NCBI RefSeq assembly: GCF_900115505.1
Contig: NZ_FOWQ01000001.1
Coordinates: 496,001 to 560,000, forward strand
Length of the DNA: 64,000 bases
Direction: 5' to 3'
Origin: Geodermatophilus dictyosporus
GTDB lineage: Bacteria; Actinomycetota; Actinomycetes; Mycobacteriales; Geodermatophilaceae
Shown: in pieces, positions 35,596-42,619 of the stretch
Position numbering within the stretch: position 1 is the first letter of the stretch
Layout of the letters: every line of letters begins with the position of its first letter
Made by a program: the position numbers and the translations under genes
Notes under the pieces: generated by a model
Told to the model about the DNA's origin: nothing
Seen by the model: only the letters and a program-made list of their open reading frames with translations
The model's database searches: none

Positions 35596-38387
35596 GGTGC
35601 CCCCTGTCGGCTCGGGACGTCGGGAGTGGCGGCGACCTCCCGGTGGTCACCGGAGGACGGGCCGGGGACCGCCGGGACCGGTCCGCCGCCGAGCCGGTCG
35701 AACGCCGTGACCAGCAGGGCCAGCACCAGCAGGTAGACCCCGAGGTCGAACAGCAGCGCCGAGCCGATGCCGAGGGCGCCCAGCAGCGGCACCTCGACCG
35801 GGGTGAGGAGGGGCTCACCCCGGACGACGGCGAACAGGCCCGTGCCGAGGGCGAGCAGCAGGCCGCCACCGACCAGCGAGGTGGGGCGCAGCAGGCGCGG
35901 CAGGCCCGGGAAGGCGTGCGCGGTCTGGTGCAGGCCGACGGCGGTCCCGGCGACGAGCGCGGAGATGAAGCCGCCGCCGGGCTCGTCGTGACCCCGCCAC
36001 AGCAGCCACAGCGAGAGAGCGGCCATCCCCGGCACGAGCACCCGGGCGGCGACCTGCAGCACGAGGCCGCCGCCGGTCCCGTCCGGCCGGCCCCGTGCCG
36101 CCCGGTCCGGCGCCGCCTCGGGGGCCCGCCGTGCCACGACCACGAGCAGCCCGAGCGCGGCGGCACCCAGCACGATCGCCTCACCCAGGGTGTCCATGCC
36201 GCGGAAGTCGACGAGCACGGTGTTGACGACGTTGGTGCCGCCGGTCTGCGGCTCGGCGTTGTCCAGGAACCACGCCCCGGCCCCGGAGATCCCGCGGCGG
36301 CCGGTGAGCGCGTACACCGCGGCCGCCGCACCGGTCCCGGCGGCGACGGCGAGGCCGGCGGCCAGCACGGTGCGCGGGCGGTCCGAGCCCGGCAGCCGCG
36401 GTGGCCGGGACCGCAGCACCAGGACGGCGACGACCGCGGTGAGGACCTCCACCAGCAGCAGGGTGAGGGCCACGTCGACGGCGCCGGCCAGCAGGAACCA
36501 CACCGCGACGACGAGGCCGACGACGCCGACCAGCCCCAGGGCGGCCAGCGCCGACCGGGCCAGCACCGTGCCGGCGACGGTGAGGACGAGCAGCGCGAGC
36601 ACCGGCCAGTCCAGCGCCCGGTCGGTGGGCCCGCGCTCCGGCAGCCCGCCGACCGCGGCCACGCCCACGGCGCCGAGCACTCCCAGCGCCACGAGCGGGC
36701 GGGCCAGGTGGGGAGCCAGGTCGCGGCTGCGGTCGGGCCGCCCCACGGCGGAGCCGAGGTCGAGCACCGCGTCGTGGGCGCGGTCGAACACCGCCGCGCC
36801 GTCGGGGAGCCGCAGCCGCTGCAGTGCCCGGTCGACCGGGTCGCGCCGCAGGAACAGGGCGGTGCCGACGGCGATGGTGATCGCCGACATGACCACCTCG
36901 GGGCTCAGGCCGTGCCAGAACTCGAACTGCGGCACCTCGCCGGCGGGCACGACGTCGGCCGCCGCGCGGGTGACCACCGGCCGCACCCAGGCGATCCCCG
37001 GCCCCAGCAGCAGCCCCGCCGAGGCCGCGACCACGGCCGGGGCCAGGAACGCGGGGGAGGGCTCGTAGAGGTCGGGCTGGCGGACCGGCCCGCCGAAGGC
37101 GCCGTGGACGATCCGCACGCCGTAGGCGAAGGTCAGCGCCGACGCCGCGACGGCGAGGGCGCCGGCGACCGGTCCGGCCCACGGCGCGACGTCGGCCTGG
37201 ACCAGCGACTGGAACAGGTACTCCTTGCTGACGAAGCCCAGCATCGGGGGGACGCCGGCCATCGACAGCGCGGCCAGGGCGGTGACGGTCGCGGTGACCG
37301 GCATGACCCGGCGCAGGCCCGACAGCTCCCGGATGTCGCGGCTGCCGGTCTCCTTGTCGACGACCCCCACGAGCATGAACAGCGTCGCCTTGAACAGGGC
37401 GTGGGCGAAGGTGTGCAGCATGGCCGCGGCCAGCGCGGTGGGGGTGCCGACGCCGATCACCGCGACGAGCAGGCCCAGTTGGCTGACCGTCGACTGGGCC
37501 AGGATCGCCTTGAGGTCGTGCTCGCGCAGCGCCAGGAAGGCGCCGGTGACCGCCGACGCCAGTCCCACGGTGACCAGCAGCGCCGACCAGGCCGGCTGCC
37601 CGGCGAACAGCGGCGTGGTCCGCATGAGCAGGTAGATGCCGGCCTTGACCATGGTCGCCGCGTGCAGGTAGGCGCTCACCGGGGTCATGGCGACCATGGC
37701 GCCGGGCAGCCAGGAGTGCAGTGGCACCTGGGCGGACTTGGTGAACGCGGCGAAGGCGATCAGCGCGCCGATCGGCCAGGCCAGCGGCGAGGCGAGCACC
37801 TCGTCGCGGGCGGCGAGGACGGTGGACAGGTCGGTGCTGCCGACGACCACCGACAGCGCGACGACCGCGACGAGCAGCGCCAGCCCGCCGGCCGCGGTGA
37901 TCAGCAGCGCCCGCCGGGCCGGTGCCACCGCCACCCGGCCCGCCGTCGCCAGGAGGAAGAACGAGCAGACGGTCGTCAGCTCCCAGAACACGTACAGCAG
38001 CACCAGGTCGGCGGCCAGGACGAGCCCGAGCATGGCCCCGGCGAAGGCGGTGAGCAGGCCGTAGACGGTCCCGGTGCGGCCGCCGTCGCCCACGTACCGC
38101 GGGCAGTAGGCCATGATCAGCGTGCCCACGCCGAGGACGATCAGGCAGAAGAGCGCGGCCAGGCCGTCCAGGCGCAGGGCGAACGACACCTGCAGCGAGG
38201 GCAGCCAGGACCAGGAGGCGGTCACCGCACCGCCGTCGAGCACGGTCGGCGCCCCGGTGGCCAGCAGCGCGCCGGTGACGGCGAACCCGGCGGCGAGCAC
38301 GTAGCCGGTGTTCCGCCCCAGGCGCCGGTGGAGCAGGGGGGCGGCCGCGGCCAGCACGGCCATGACCACCAGGGCGACGGCGGGCAT
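35592..38387 (-). CDS. mnhA: Mrp-type antiporter fused subunits A and B
   Basis: 931 residues. Residues 1-about 500 are NuoL-like, with FWELTTVCSFFLL, TKSAQVPLHSWLPGAMVAMTPVSAYLHAATMVKAG and KAILAQSTVSQLG. The following MrpA-specific region contains NVVNTVLVDFRGMDTLGEAIVLG. From about residue 790 an MrpB domain is fused (RVLVPGMAALSLWLLWRGHDEPGGGFISALVAG). A/B fusion is common in actinobacteria, so the complex is complete with six genes. It exports Na+ in exchange for H+ and supports pH and salt tolerance. It is first gene of the operon; the start ATG has only weak upstream purines. Confidence 0.93.
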   Translation of the reverse strand: MPAVALVVMAVLAAAAPLLHRRLGRNTGYVLAAGFAVTGALLATGAPTVLDGGAVTASWSWLPSLQVSFALRLDGLAALFCLIVLGVGTLIMAYCPRYVGDGGRTGTVYGLLTAFAGAMLGLVLAADLVLLYVFWELTTVCSFFLLATAGRVAVAPARRALLITAAGGLALLVAVVALSVVVGSTDLSTVLAARDEVLASPLAWPIGALIAFAAFTKSAQVPLHSWLPGAMVAMTPVSAYLHAATMVKAGIYLLMRTTPLFAGQPAWSALLVTVGLASAVTGAFLALREHDLKAILAQSTVSQLGLLVAVIGVGTPTALAAAMLHTFAHALFKATLFMLVGVVDKETGSRDIRELSGLRRVMPVTATVTALAALSMAGVPPMLGFVSKEYLFQSLVQADVAPWAGPVAGALAVAASALTFAYGVRIVHGAFGGPVRQPDLYEPSPAFLAPAVVAASAGLLLGPGIAWVRPVVTRAAADVVPAGEVPQFEFWHGLSPEVVMSAITIAVGTALFLRRDPVDRALQRLRLPDGAAVFDRAHDAVLDLGSAVGRPDRSRDLAPHLARPLVALGVLGAVGVAAVGGLPERGPTDRALDWPVLALLVLTVAGTVLARSALAALGLVGVVGLVVAVWFLLAGAVDVALTLLLVEVLTAVVAVLVLRSRPPRLPGSDRPRTVLAAGLAVAAGTGAAAAVYALTGRRGISGAGAWFLDNAEPQTGGTNVVNTVLVDFRGMDTLGEAIVLGAAALGLLVVVARRAPEAAPDRAARGRPDGTGGGLVLQVAARVLVPGMAALSLWLLWRGHDEPGGGFISALVAGTAVGLHQTAHAFPGLPRLLRPTSLVGGGLLLALGTGLFAVVRGEPLLTPVEVPLLGALGIGSALLFDLGVYLLVLALLVTAFDRLGGGPVPAVPGPSSGDHREVAATPDVPSRQGAP

Positions 38388-38447
38388 CAGCGCCGTCCGG
38401 GACCGGCGTGCCGGCCGCTCACCCGCACGCGAGCACTCCGCTGGACG

Positions 38448-38987
38448 TCACGACGGCGAGCCTCCGGGGTCGGACGACGGGGATCGGGGATCGGATACCG
38501 GTCGGCCGCCGGGGCTCACCGCGTGGTCCCGGCAAGCCGGCCGTACCGGACCTGCCGCGGACCGGCAGAGTGGTCCGGAGCGCCGCTGGCCGGATCCGCC
38601 CCCACGGCGCGACGGGACCGTCCGACCTCGCCGGGTGGTGCAGCAGGGGACGTCGCCGGCCCGCCACGCGGCGAGGAACGGCCCGAGGGGGTGACGCTCC
38701 AGCCCCGACGGGGCGCCGCTGCCGTCGAGGTCGGCCTCCTGGCGTCCGGTGCCCAGCGCCTCGCCGGTGCGCAGCCGGAACGACACGCCCGCCCAGCGCC
38801 AGCTGTCGACGGTCACCGTGAGCTCCGTGCGGGTCCCGGTGCCGCGGCCGGGGCCGGCGCCGTCCTCGGCGGCGGAGTCGGGCAGGTCCCGGCCGTCGAC
38901 GGTGCCGCCGGTGCAGCGACCGCGCAGGCTGCCGGTCCGCGGGTCCGACGGCGGCCGGACGGCGCGGAGCACCGGCGTGCGTGTCAC
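38448..38987 (-). pseudogene. Decayed glucose-6-phosphate dehydrogenase fragment
   Basis: The reading frame from GTG 38987 (after GGAGG) encodes pieces of Zwf in the right order but with large internal deletions: VLRAVRPP, then ELTVTVDSWRWAGVSFRLRTGEALGTGRQE, then EADLDGSGAP, then FLAAWRAGDVP. The intact Zwf at 44470 has the matching VLRAVRPP, VTVDNWRWAGVPFRLRSGKALG, EVDLNGTGDP and VLAAWAAGEVP. The N-terminal NADP domain is missing. Similarity ends near 38645; the remaining codons to the stop look random. It lies 34 bp after membrane protein copy B on the same strand. Confidence 0.8.
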
Positions 38988-39021
38988 CAGCACCTCCTGC
39001 GGTGCGGGTGGTGGCGGGCGG

Positions 39022-39738
39022 TCAGCAGGCCGACTCGTCCGGTCGCGGCGCCGTGTCGTCCGCGACCGCACGGAGGTGGCGTTCCGGTGCACCCGCCGCG
39101 CCGGTGCACAGCCAGTGGTCGAACCCCTCCGGGTCGCGCCGCCGGATCTCCTCGAGGACGGCCTCCCGCCACTGGACGACGGCGTGCCGGCGGGCGGCCG
39201 AGGACCGGTGCACCTGATCGCCCGAGGCGTGCCACTCGGCGACCAGGTCCTCGAGGGGGAGCGTCCGGAGCAGCTCGGGCGGGGGACAGGTGTCGGCGGG
39301 GTCCTCGCGCAGCGGTGCGGGACCTCCCCGGCCGGCCGGGACCGCTCCCGGGTCCAGCCGGTGGATCCACACCGTGCCGTGGACCGACAGCAGGCCGACC
39401 GCCACCAGCAGGAGGTGGGCTCCCGCGGCCCCCAGCACCTGGATGCCGGTGCCGAACGGGACGACCAGCGCGGCGGCGGTCGCCACCAGCACGCCGTTGG
39501 ACGGGGGCGGCGCGGCGACGCCGGCCGGCCTGGCCGCGTCGGCCAGGCGCCGGATCGACCGGGCCAGGGCCCAGGCGGCGGCCCCGGACACCAGGGCCAC
39601 GGGGAGGACCCGGGGGCCGGCGTACAGCGCACCGAGGAGCGCCGCGCCCACGCAGCACGCGCCGACCGCCAGCGTGCCCAGGTGCAGGAGGGCCCGCCCT
39701 GCCCGGCGGACCGGAGCGCCGCCCAGGACCGCGGTCAC
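39022..39738 (-). CDS. Membrane protein of unrecognised family, copy B
   Basis: 238 residues. Four hydrophobic segments (LHLGTLAVGACCVGAALLGALY, VLPVALVSGAAAWALA, GVLVATAAALVVPFGTG, AHLLLVAVGLLSVHGTVWI) precede a soluble part with LRTLPLEDLVAEW and AVLEEIRRRDPEGFDHWL. It is the paralogue of the gene at 27066-27785, with matching length and motifs. The GTG follows GGGGAGGAGGG and overlaps the HPF stop as GTGA. It is therefore made with an HPF/RaiA and a baeRF protein. Confidence 0.75.
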   Translation of the reverse strand: MTAVLGGAPVRRAGRALLHLGTLAVGACCVGAALLGALYAGPRVLPVALVSGAAAWALARSIRRLADAARPAGVAAPPPSNGVLVATAAALVVPFGTGIQVLGAAGAHLLLVAVGLLSVHGTVWIHRLDPGAVPAGRGGPAPLREDPADTCPPPELLRTLPLEDLVAEWHASGDQVHRSSAARRHAVVQWREAVLEEIRRRDPEGFDHWLCTGAAGAPERHLRAVADDTAPRPDESAC

Positions 39739-40238
39739 CGGACCCTCCTCCCCGCCGTGGGGACGGGGGCGCCGTCCGCGGCGCCGGCACCGGCAGGTGC
39801 GACGGCCGGTGTGATGGCCGGTGTGATGGCCGGTGCAGCGGTGAGCGTGCGCCGCAGCCGCCGGTTGCTGCGCGGTTCCCGGCGGGTGGCCGTGTCGTCC
39901 AGCTGCCGCCGCAGGCCCTCGCACACCCTCCTGACCGCCTCGTCGAGGTGGCGCTGCGCCGAGCTGGCCACCAGGCGGGGTCGCCCGGGGATCCAGCACT
40001 CGAGGGTGAGCCGCTGGCCCGGGCTCCCGCGGCCCTTGAGGGAGACCTCGAGCTCCACGTCGCGCGCCGGGTGGCGGGCCAGCTGGGCGTCCAGGCGGGC
40101 GAGCATGCGCACCAGGACCTGGCGCTCCTGCTGGGTGAGGCCGGCGGCCAGGCGCAGGCAGCCGGCCACGGTGGCCGGCTCGGTGCCCGTCGCCGGTGCG
40201 CCCTCGCGGGCCGGTCGGATCGGATCGGGGGAGCTCAT
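39735..40238 (-). CDS. HPF/RaiA-family ribosome-associated protein
   Basis: 167 residues. The core is LTQQERQVLVRMLARLDAQLARH, VELEVSLKGRGSPGQRLTLECWIPG, LVASSAQRHLDEAVRRVCEGLRRQLDD and TRREPRSNRRLRRTL, the pattern of actinobacterial HPF-like proteins that bind idle ribosomes. A Pro/Ala tail with repeated AITP follows. ATG 40238 overlaps the baeRF stop; the 3' end overlaps copy B. Confidence 0.82.
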   Translation of the reverse strand: MSSPDPIRPAREGAPATGTEPATVAGCLRLAAGLTQQERQVLVRMLARLDAQLARHPARDVELEVSLKGRGSPGQRLTLECWIPGRPRLVASSAQRHLDEAVRRVCEGLRRQLDDTATRREPRSNRRLRRTLTAAPAITPAITPAVAPAGAGAADGAPVPTAGRRVR

Positions 40239-41392
40239 GACAGCACTCGCCTCCTCGGGGGTCGGGACACGTCGACGGGAGCGCGCAGGAGGGCGCCCAC
40301 CCCTCCGTCGAGCCGTCGTCCGTCCCGGACGGTGCGGACGACGGCGGACGTGGCGCCTGCCGCGTGCACGAGGACGTCGGACAGGCGGACGGAGCGCTCG
40401 ACCGGCGGTGCGGCGCGGCGGCGCCCGCCGAGGGCGGCCGGGCGGTCGAGCACCAGCCGCCGCACGCGGTGGTGGTCGGCCGCGTCCGGCGCGATGAGCA
40501 CCTCCTCGGCCTGGCCGTGCACGACCGCCCGCAGCGTCGCCGAGACCCCGACGCAGGCCCGGCCGTCGGAGAGGCCGCCGAGCACCTCGTCGACGACGGC
40601 GGCCTCCTCGACCGCGGCGGCGTCGGCTGCCATCAGCCGCGCCCGGGCGGTCAGCGACCGGGCGTCGGGGGCCGACCGGACGGGGACGAGCAGCGACCGC
40701 GTCCGGGGCTCGAGCCGGGCGCGCAGGAGCGGCGTCGTCCCGGCCTGGCCGCCGGTGACGACCAGCCGGGCCCGGCTGCAGTCCACCAGCCAGGTCAGGG
40801 CCTCGCCGACGGCCCGCGCGTCGGACGTCCACTGCTCCTCGGCCCGGGCGAGCAGCTCGTCGGGGGCCGAGCCCCGGATGAGCAGGTCCTCGCCGACGAC
40901 CTGGCAGAGGAGGTCCGGGGCCCCGGGCTCGACGAGGAGCAGGTCGGCGCCCCGCCGCTCGGTGAGCACGACGACCACCGGGACCTCCCGGTGCCGTGCC
41001 GCGAGCAGAGGGGACAGGTGCGGGTAGGGACCGAGGGAGGCCTGCTCGGCCACCGTCCGGGACAGGTGCTCGACGTGGCCGCGGCCGTCGGCGCCGGCGA
41101 AGGCGGCCACCGTCTGCCCGTCCACGGTCGGCCCGCTCGGCGGCGCCTGGCGCACGCACTCGTCGAGCGTCTCCAGCAGCGACTCGGTCGCGCCCTCGTC
41201 CCGCAGCCGGCGTCGCATCGCCTGCCAGCGCGCGAGCACCCGGTCGGCGCCGTCGCGGACGCCGCCGCGCGTCCCGAGGTAGACGGAGGCCACGGGGCCG
41301 GTGCGCCCCAGCTCGCGCAGCTGGGTCGGTGGCTGCCACGGCGCGGGCGGCCGGGTCGTGCGGTCCGTCGGTCGTGGCGTGAGGGTGGTCAT
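40235..41392 (-). CDS. baeRF-family (Rv2629-like, eRF1/Vms1-related) protein
   Basis: 385 residues. The N terminus has RELGRTGPVASVYLGT, then VVVVLTERRGADLLLVEPG in the central strand region, and TWLVDCSRARLVVTGGQAG, LEVL-like LGGLSDGRACVGVSATLRAVVHGQAEEVLIA in the C-terminal L7Ae-like part. This is the domain order of baeRF proteins, relatives of eukaryotic release factor 1 and Vms1. Mycobacterial Rv2629 is in the DosR dormancy regulon. Here it heads an operon with HPF and membrane protein copy B. A role in ribosome rescue or hibernation is likely but unproved. Confidence 0.8.
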   Translation of the reverse strand: MTTLTPRPTDRTTRPPAPWQPPTQLRELGRTGPVASVYLGTRGGVRDGADRVLARWQAMRRRLRDEGATESLLETLDECVRQAPPSGPTVDGQTVAAFAGADGRGHVEHLSRTVAEQASLGPYPHLSPLLAARHREVPVVVVLTERRGADLLLVEPGAPDLLCQVVGEDLLIRGSAPDELLARAEEQWTSDARAVGEALTWLVDCSRARLVVTGGQAGTTPLLRARLEPRTRSLLVPVRSAPDARSLTARARLMAADAAAVEEAAVVDEVLGGLSDGRACVGVSATLRAVVHGQAEEVLIAPDAADHHRVRRLVLDRPAALGGRRRAAPPVERSVRLSDVLVHAAGATSAVVRTVRDGRRLDGGVGALLRAPVDVSRPPRRRVLS

Positions 41393-41718
41393 CCCGGCCT
41401 CCTGACGGGTCGGAGCGTCGTCGCACCAGCGCGGGTCCGGCGGTGCTGCGGCTGCGGACCGGACGCTAGGAGGGGGCACCGGCCCGGGGGCAGGACGGCG
41501 CCCGGCGAACAACCGGCCGGCCAGGTTGCCGACACCGCGCACCGGGGAGGCCCGGGGCCGCCGCGCCGGGCCCGCGTCCGTTGCCGCGGTGCGGCACGGG
41601 AGGAGGGACCGCCTGCCGGGCCGGGACGTGGAGCCGGCTCGGCGAGCACCTCGGGGACGACGACGGCCCCGTCGACCGGTGACGGGCGGCCCGGCGCCGC
41701 GCCGGGCCCTCCACCGGG

Positions 41719-41838
41719 GTGCACGCCGACCCGGCCCTGGACGCCTCGCTGCTCCGCGTCCCACCGGTCGGTTGCCTGCCCGGCGACGCCCCCCGCGTCA
41801 CCGCGACCACCGGCCGACTCACCGAGGAGTCGGCCGTC
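41719..41838 (+). pseudogene. Relic of a GH15 glucoamylase/trehalase-type gene
   Basis: One frame encodes ALDASLLRVPPVGCLPGDAP followed by RVTATTGRLTEES. The intact GH15 protein at 42620 has GLDASLLTLPLRGLLPFDDP and RMVATVAAVSRHL at the matching place, and other GH15 proteins carry LDASLL-LP-GFLP-DDPRV-T. No upstream or downstream GH15 sequence remains and no start fits, so it is a leftover fragment. Confidence 0.65.
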
Positions 41839-41843
41839 GGGCC

Positions 41844-41876
41844 CGGGACCGGGGTACCGGCCGGTGCCCGGTCCCG
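41844..41876. repeat. 10-bp perfect inverted repeat
   Basis: CGGGACCGGG and CCCGGTCCCG pair across a 13-nt loop that itself contains GGTACC-GGCC. It lies about 100 nt before the small membrane protein gene; it may be an operator or a terminator remnant. Confidence 0.5.
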
Positions 41877-41977
41877 GCAGGCGCCGGTGCGCCTTCCGTG
41901 CCGACAGTGCACCGGAGGGGAGGGGCCGCAGGGGGCAGACCGCAGGTGCCCGTCCCGTTCCCCCTGAGGAGGTCCCC

Positions 41978-42157
41978 GTGCTCTGGATCGCGCTCGTCCT
42001 GCTGCTGGCCCTGGCTGCCGGCGTCCTCGGCACCCTGCTGGAGGTGGCGCTGTGGGCCCTCGTGCTCCTGGTCGTCGGCTCCGCGCTGGTGGGGCTCGTC
42101 GCCTGGCGGGCGGTGTCGTCCCGGGCGGGCTCCGCCCACCGGCCCGGCCGGCCCTGA
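41978..42157 (+). CDS. Small membrane protein, 59 aa
   Basis: Two hydrophobic stretches (LWIALVLLLALAAGVLGTLLEVALWAL and LVLLVVGSALVGLVAWRAV) separated by little, then a basic tail. The pattern is that of small actinobacterial stress membrane proteins of unknown function. The GTG follows GAGGAGG at good spacing, which makes translation likely. It precedes a GlsB gene. Confidence 0.7.
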   Translation: MLWIALVLLLALAAGVLGTLLEVALWALVLLVVGSALVGLVAWRAVSSRAGSAHRPGRP

Positions 42158-42240
42158 TGCCCTCCGGCTCCCCGAGGCGCGGGAGGCGCTCAGCGGTGCC
42201 GTCCCAGGCGCGACCAGGGAGGTGTCCGCGCGGCGAGGCC

Positions 42241-42257
42241 GGTGGTCCACGACCACC
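42241..42257. promoter_or_regulatory. 7-bp inverted repeat upstream of GlsB copy 2
   Basis: GGTGGTC-CAC-GACCACC is a perfect dyad 85 nt before the GlsB start, possibly a regulator site. Confidence 0.35.
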
Positions 42258-42292
42258 CGGTCCGTGCGCCCGCGCGGTCCGGAGGACCACCC

Positions 42293-42312
42293 CCGTCCGC
42301 GGCCGCGGACGG
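42293..42312. promoter_or_regulatory. 20-bp perfect palindrome in the GlsB copy 2 leader
   Basis: CCGTCCGCGGCCGCGGACGG is fully self-complementary and lies 29 nt before the GTG, ahead of the AGGAGG site. It could form a hairpin in the mRNA leader or serve as a protein site. Confidence 0.45.
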
Positions 42313-42341
42313 GGAGCTCACAGCGCCACACAGGAGGCATC

Positions 42342-42611
42342 GTGATCTGGGACCTGATCGTCCTGCTCGTCATCGGCCTGGTGGCCGGCGTGATCGCCCG
42401 GGCCGTCATTCCCGGCAAGCAGGACCTGAGCATCGTCGCCACCATCGTGCTGGGGATCGTCGGCTCCTTCGTCGGCAACCTGCTCGGCGGGCTCCTCAGC
42501 GGCCGGGGTCTCGAGTTCGGCACGGCCGGCTGGATCGGCTCCGTCGTCGGGGCGGTCATCGTGCTCGGCGTCTACGTCGCCGTGACCGGCCGGCGCAGCC
42601 GCATCCGCTGA
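42342..42611 (+). CDS. GlsB/YeaQ/YmgE-family stress membrane protein, copy 2
   Basis: 89 residues with three membrane segments. IVLLVIGLVAGVIARAVIPGKQ, IVATIVLGIVGSFVGNLLGG and GTAGWIGSVVGAVIVLGVYV match the family well. The GTG follows AGGAGG. It is 9 bp before the GH15 gene, so likely co-transcribed with GH15 and zwf. Closer to the family consensus than copy 1. Confidence 0.92.
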   Translation: MIWDLIVLLVIGLVAGVIARAVIPGKQDLSIVATIVLGIVGSFVGNLLGGLLSGRGLEFGTAGWIGSVVGAVIVLGVYVAVTGRRSRIR

Positions 42612-42619
42612 CCACCGCC

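Larger units (their letters stand above)
41393..41977. other. Intergenic stretch with a GH15 relic and an inverted repeat
   Basis: No intact gene. It contains the baeRF upstream region with TAGCGT on the minus strand near 41464-41469, a decayed GH15 segment (41719-41838) and a hairpin (41844-41876). The part 41480-41718 shows no recognisable coding or repeat pattern. Confidence 0.5.

Noticed and set aside
35643..41027. 1794-codon open frame on the plus strand across the mnh operon
   Set aside because: It is the antisense shadow of mnhC, mnhAB and the baeRF operon; its product is low-complexity His/Arg/Gly/Gln sequence with no domain, as expected for the complement of GC-rich genes.
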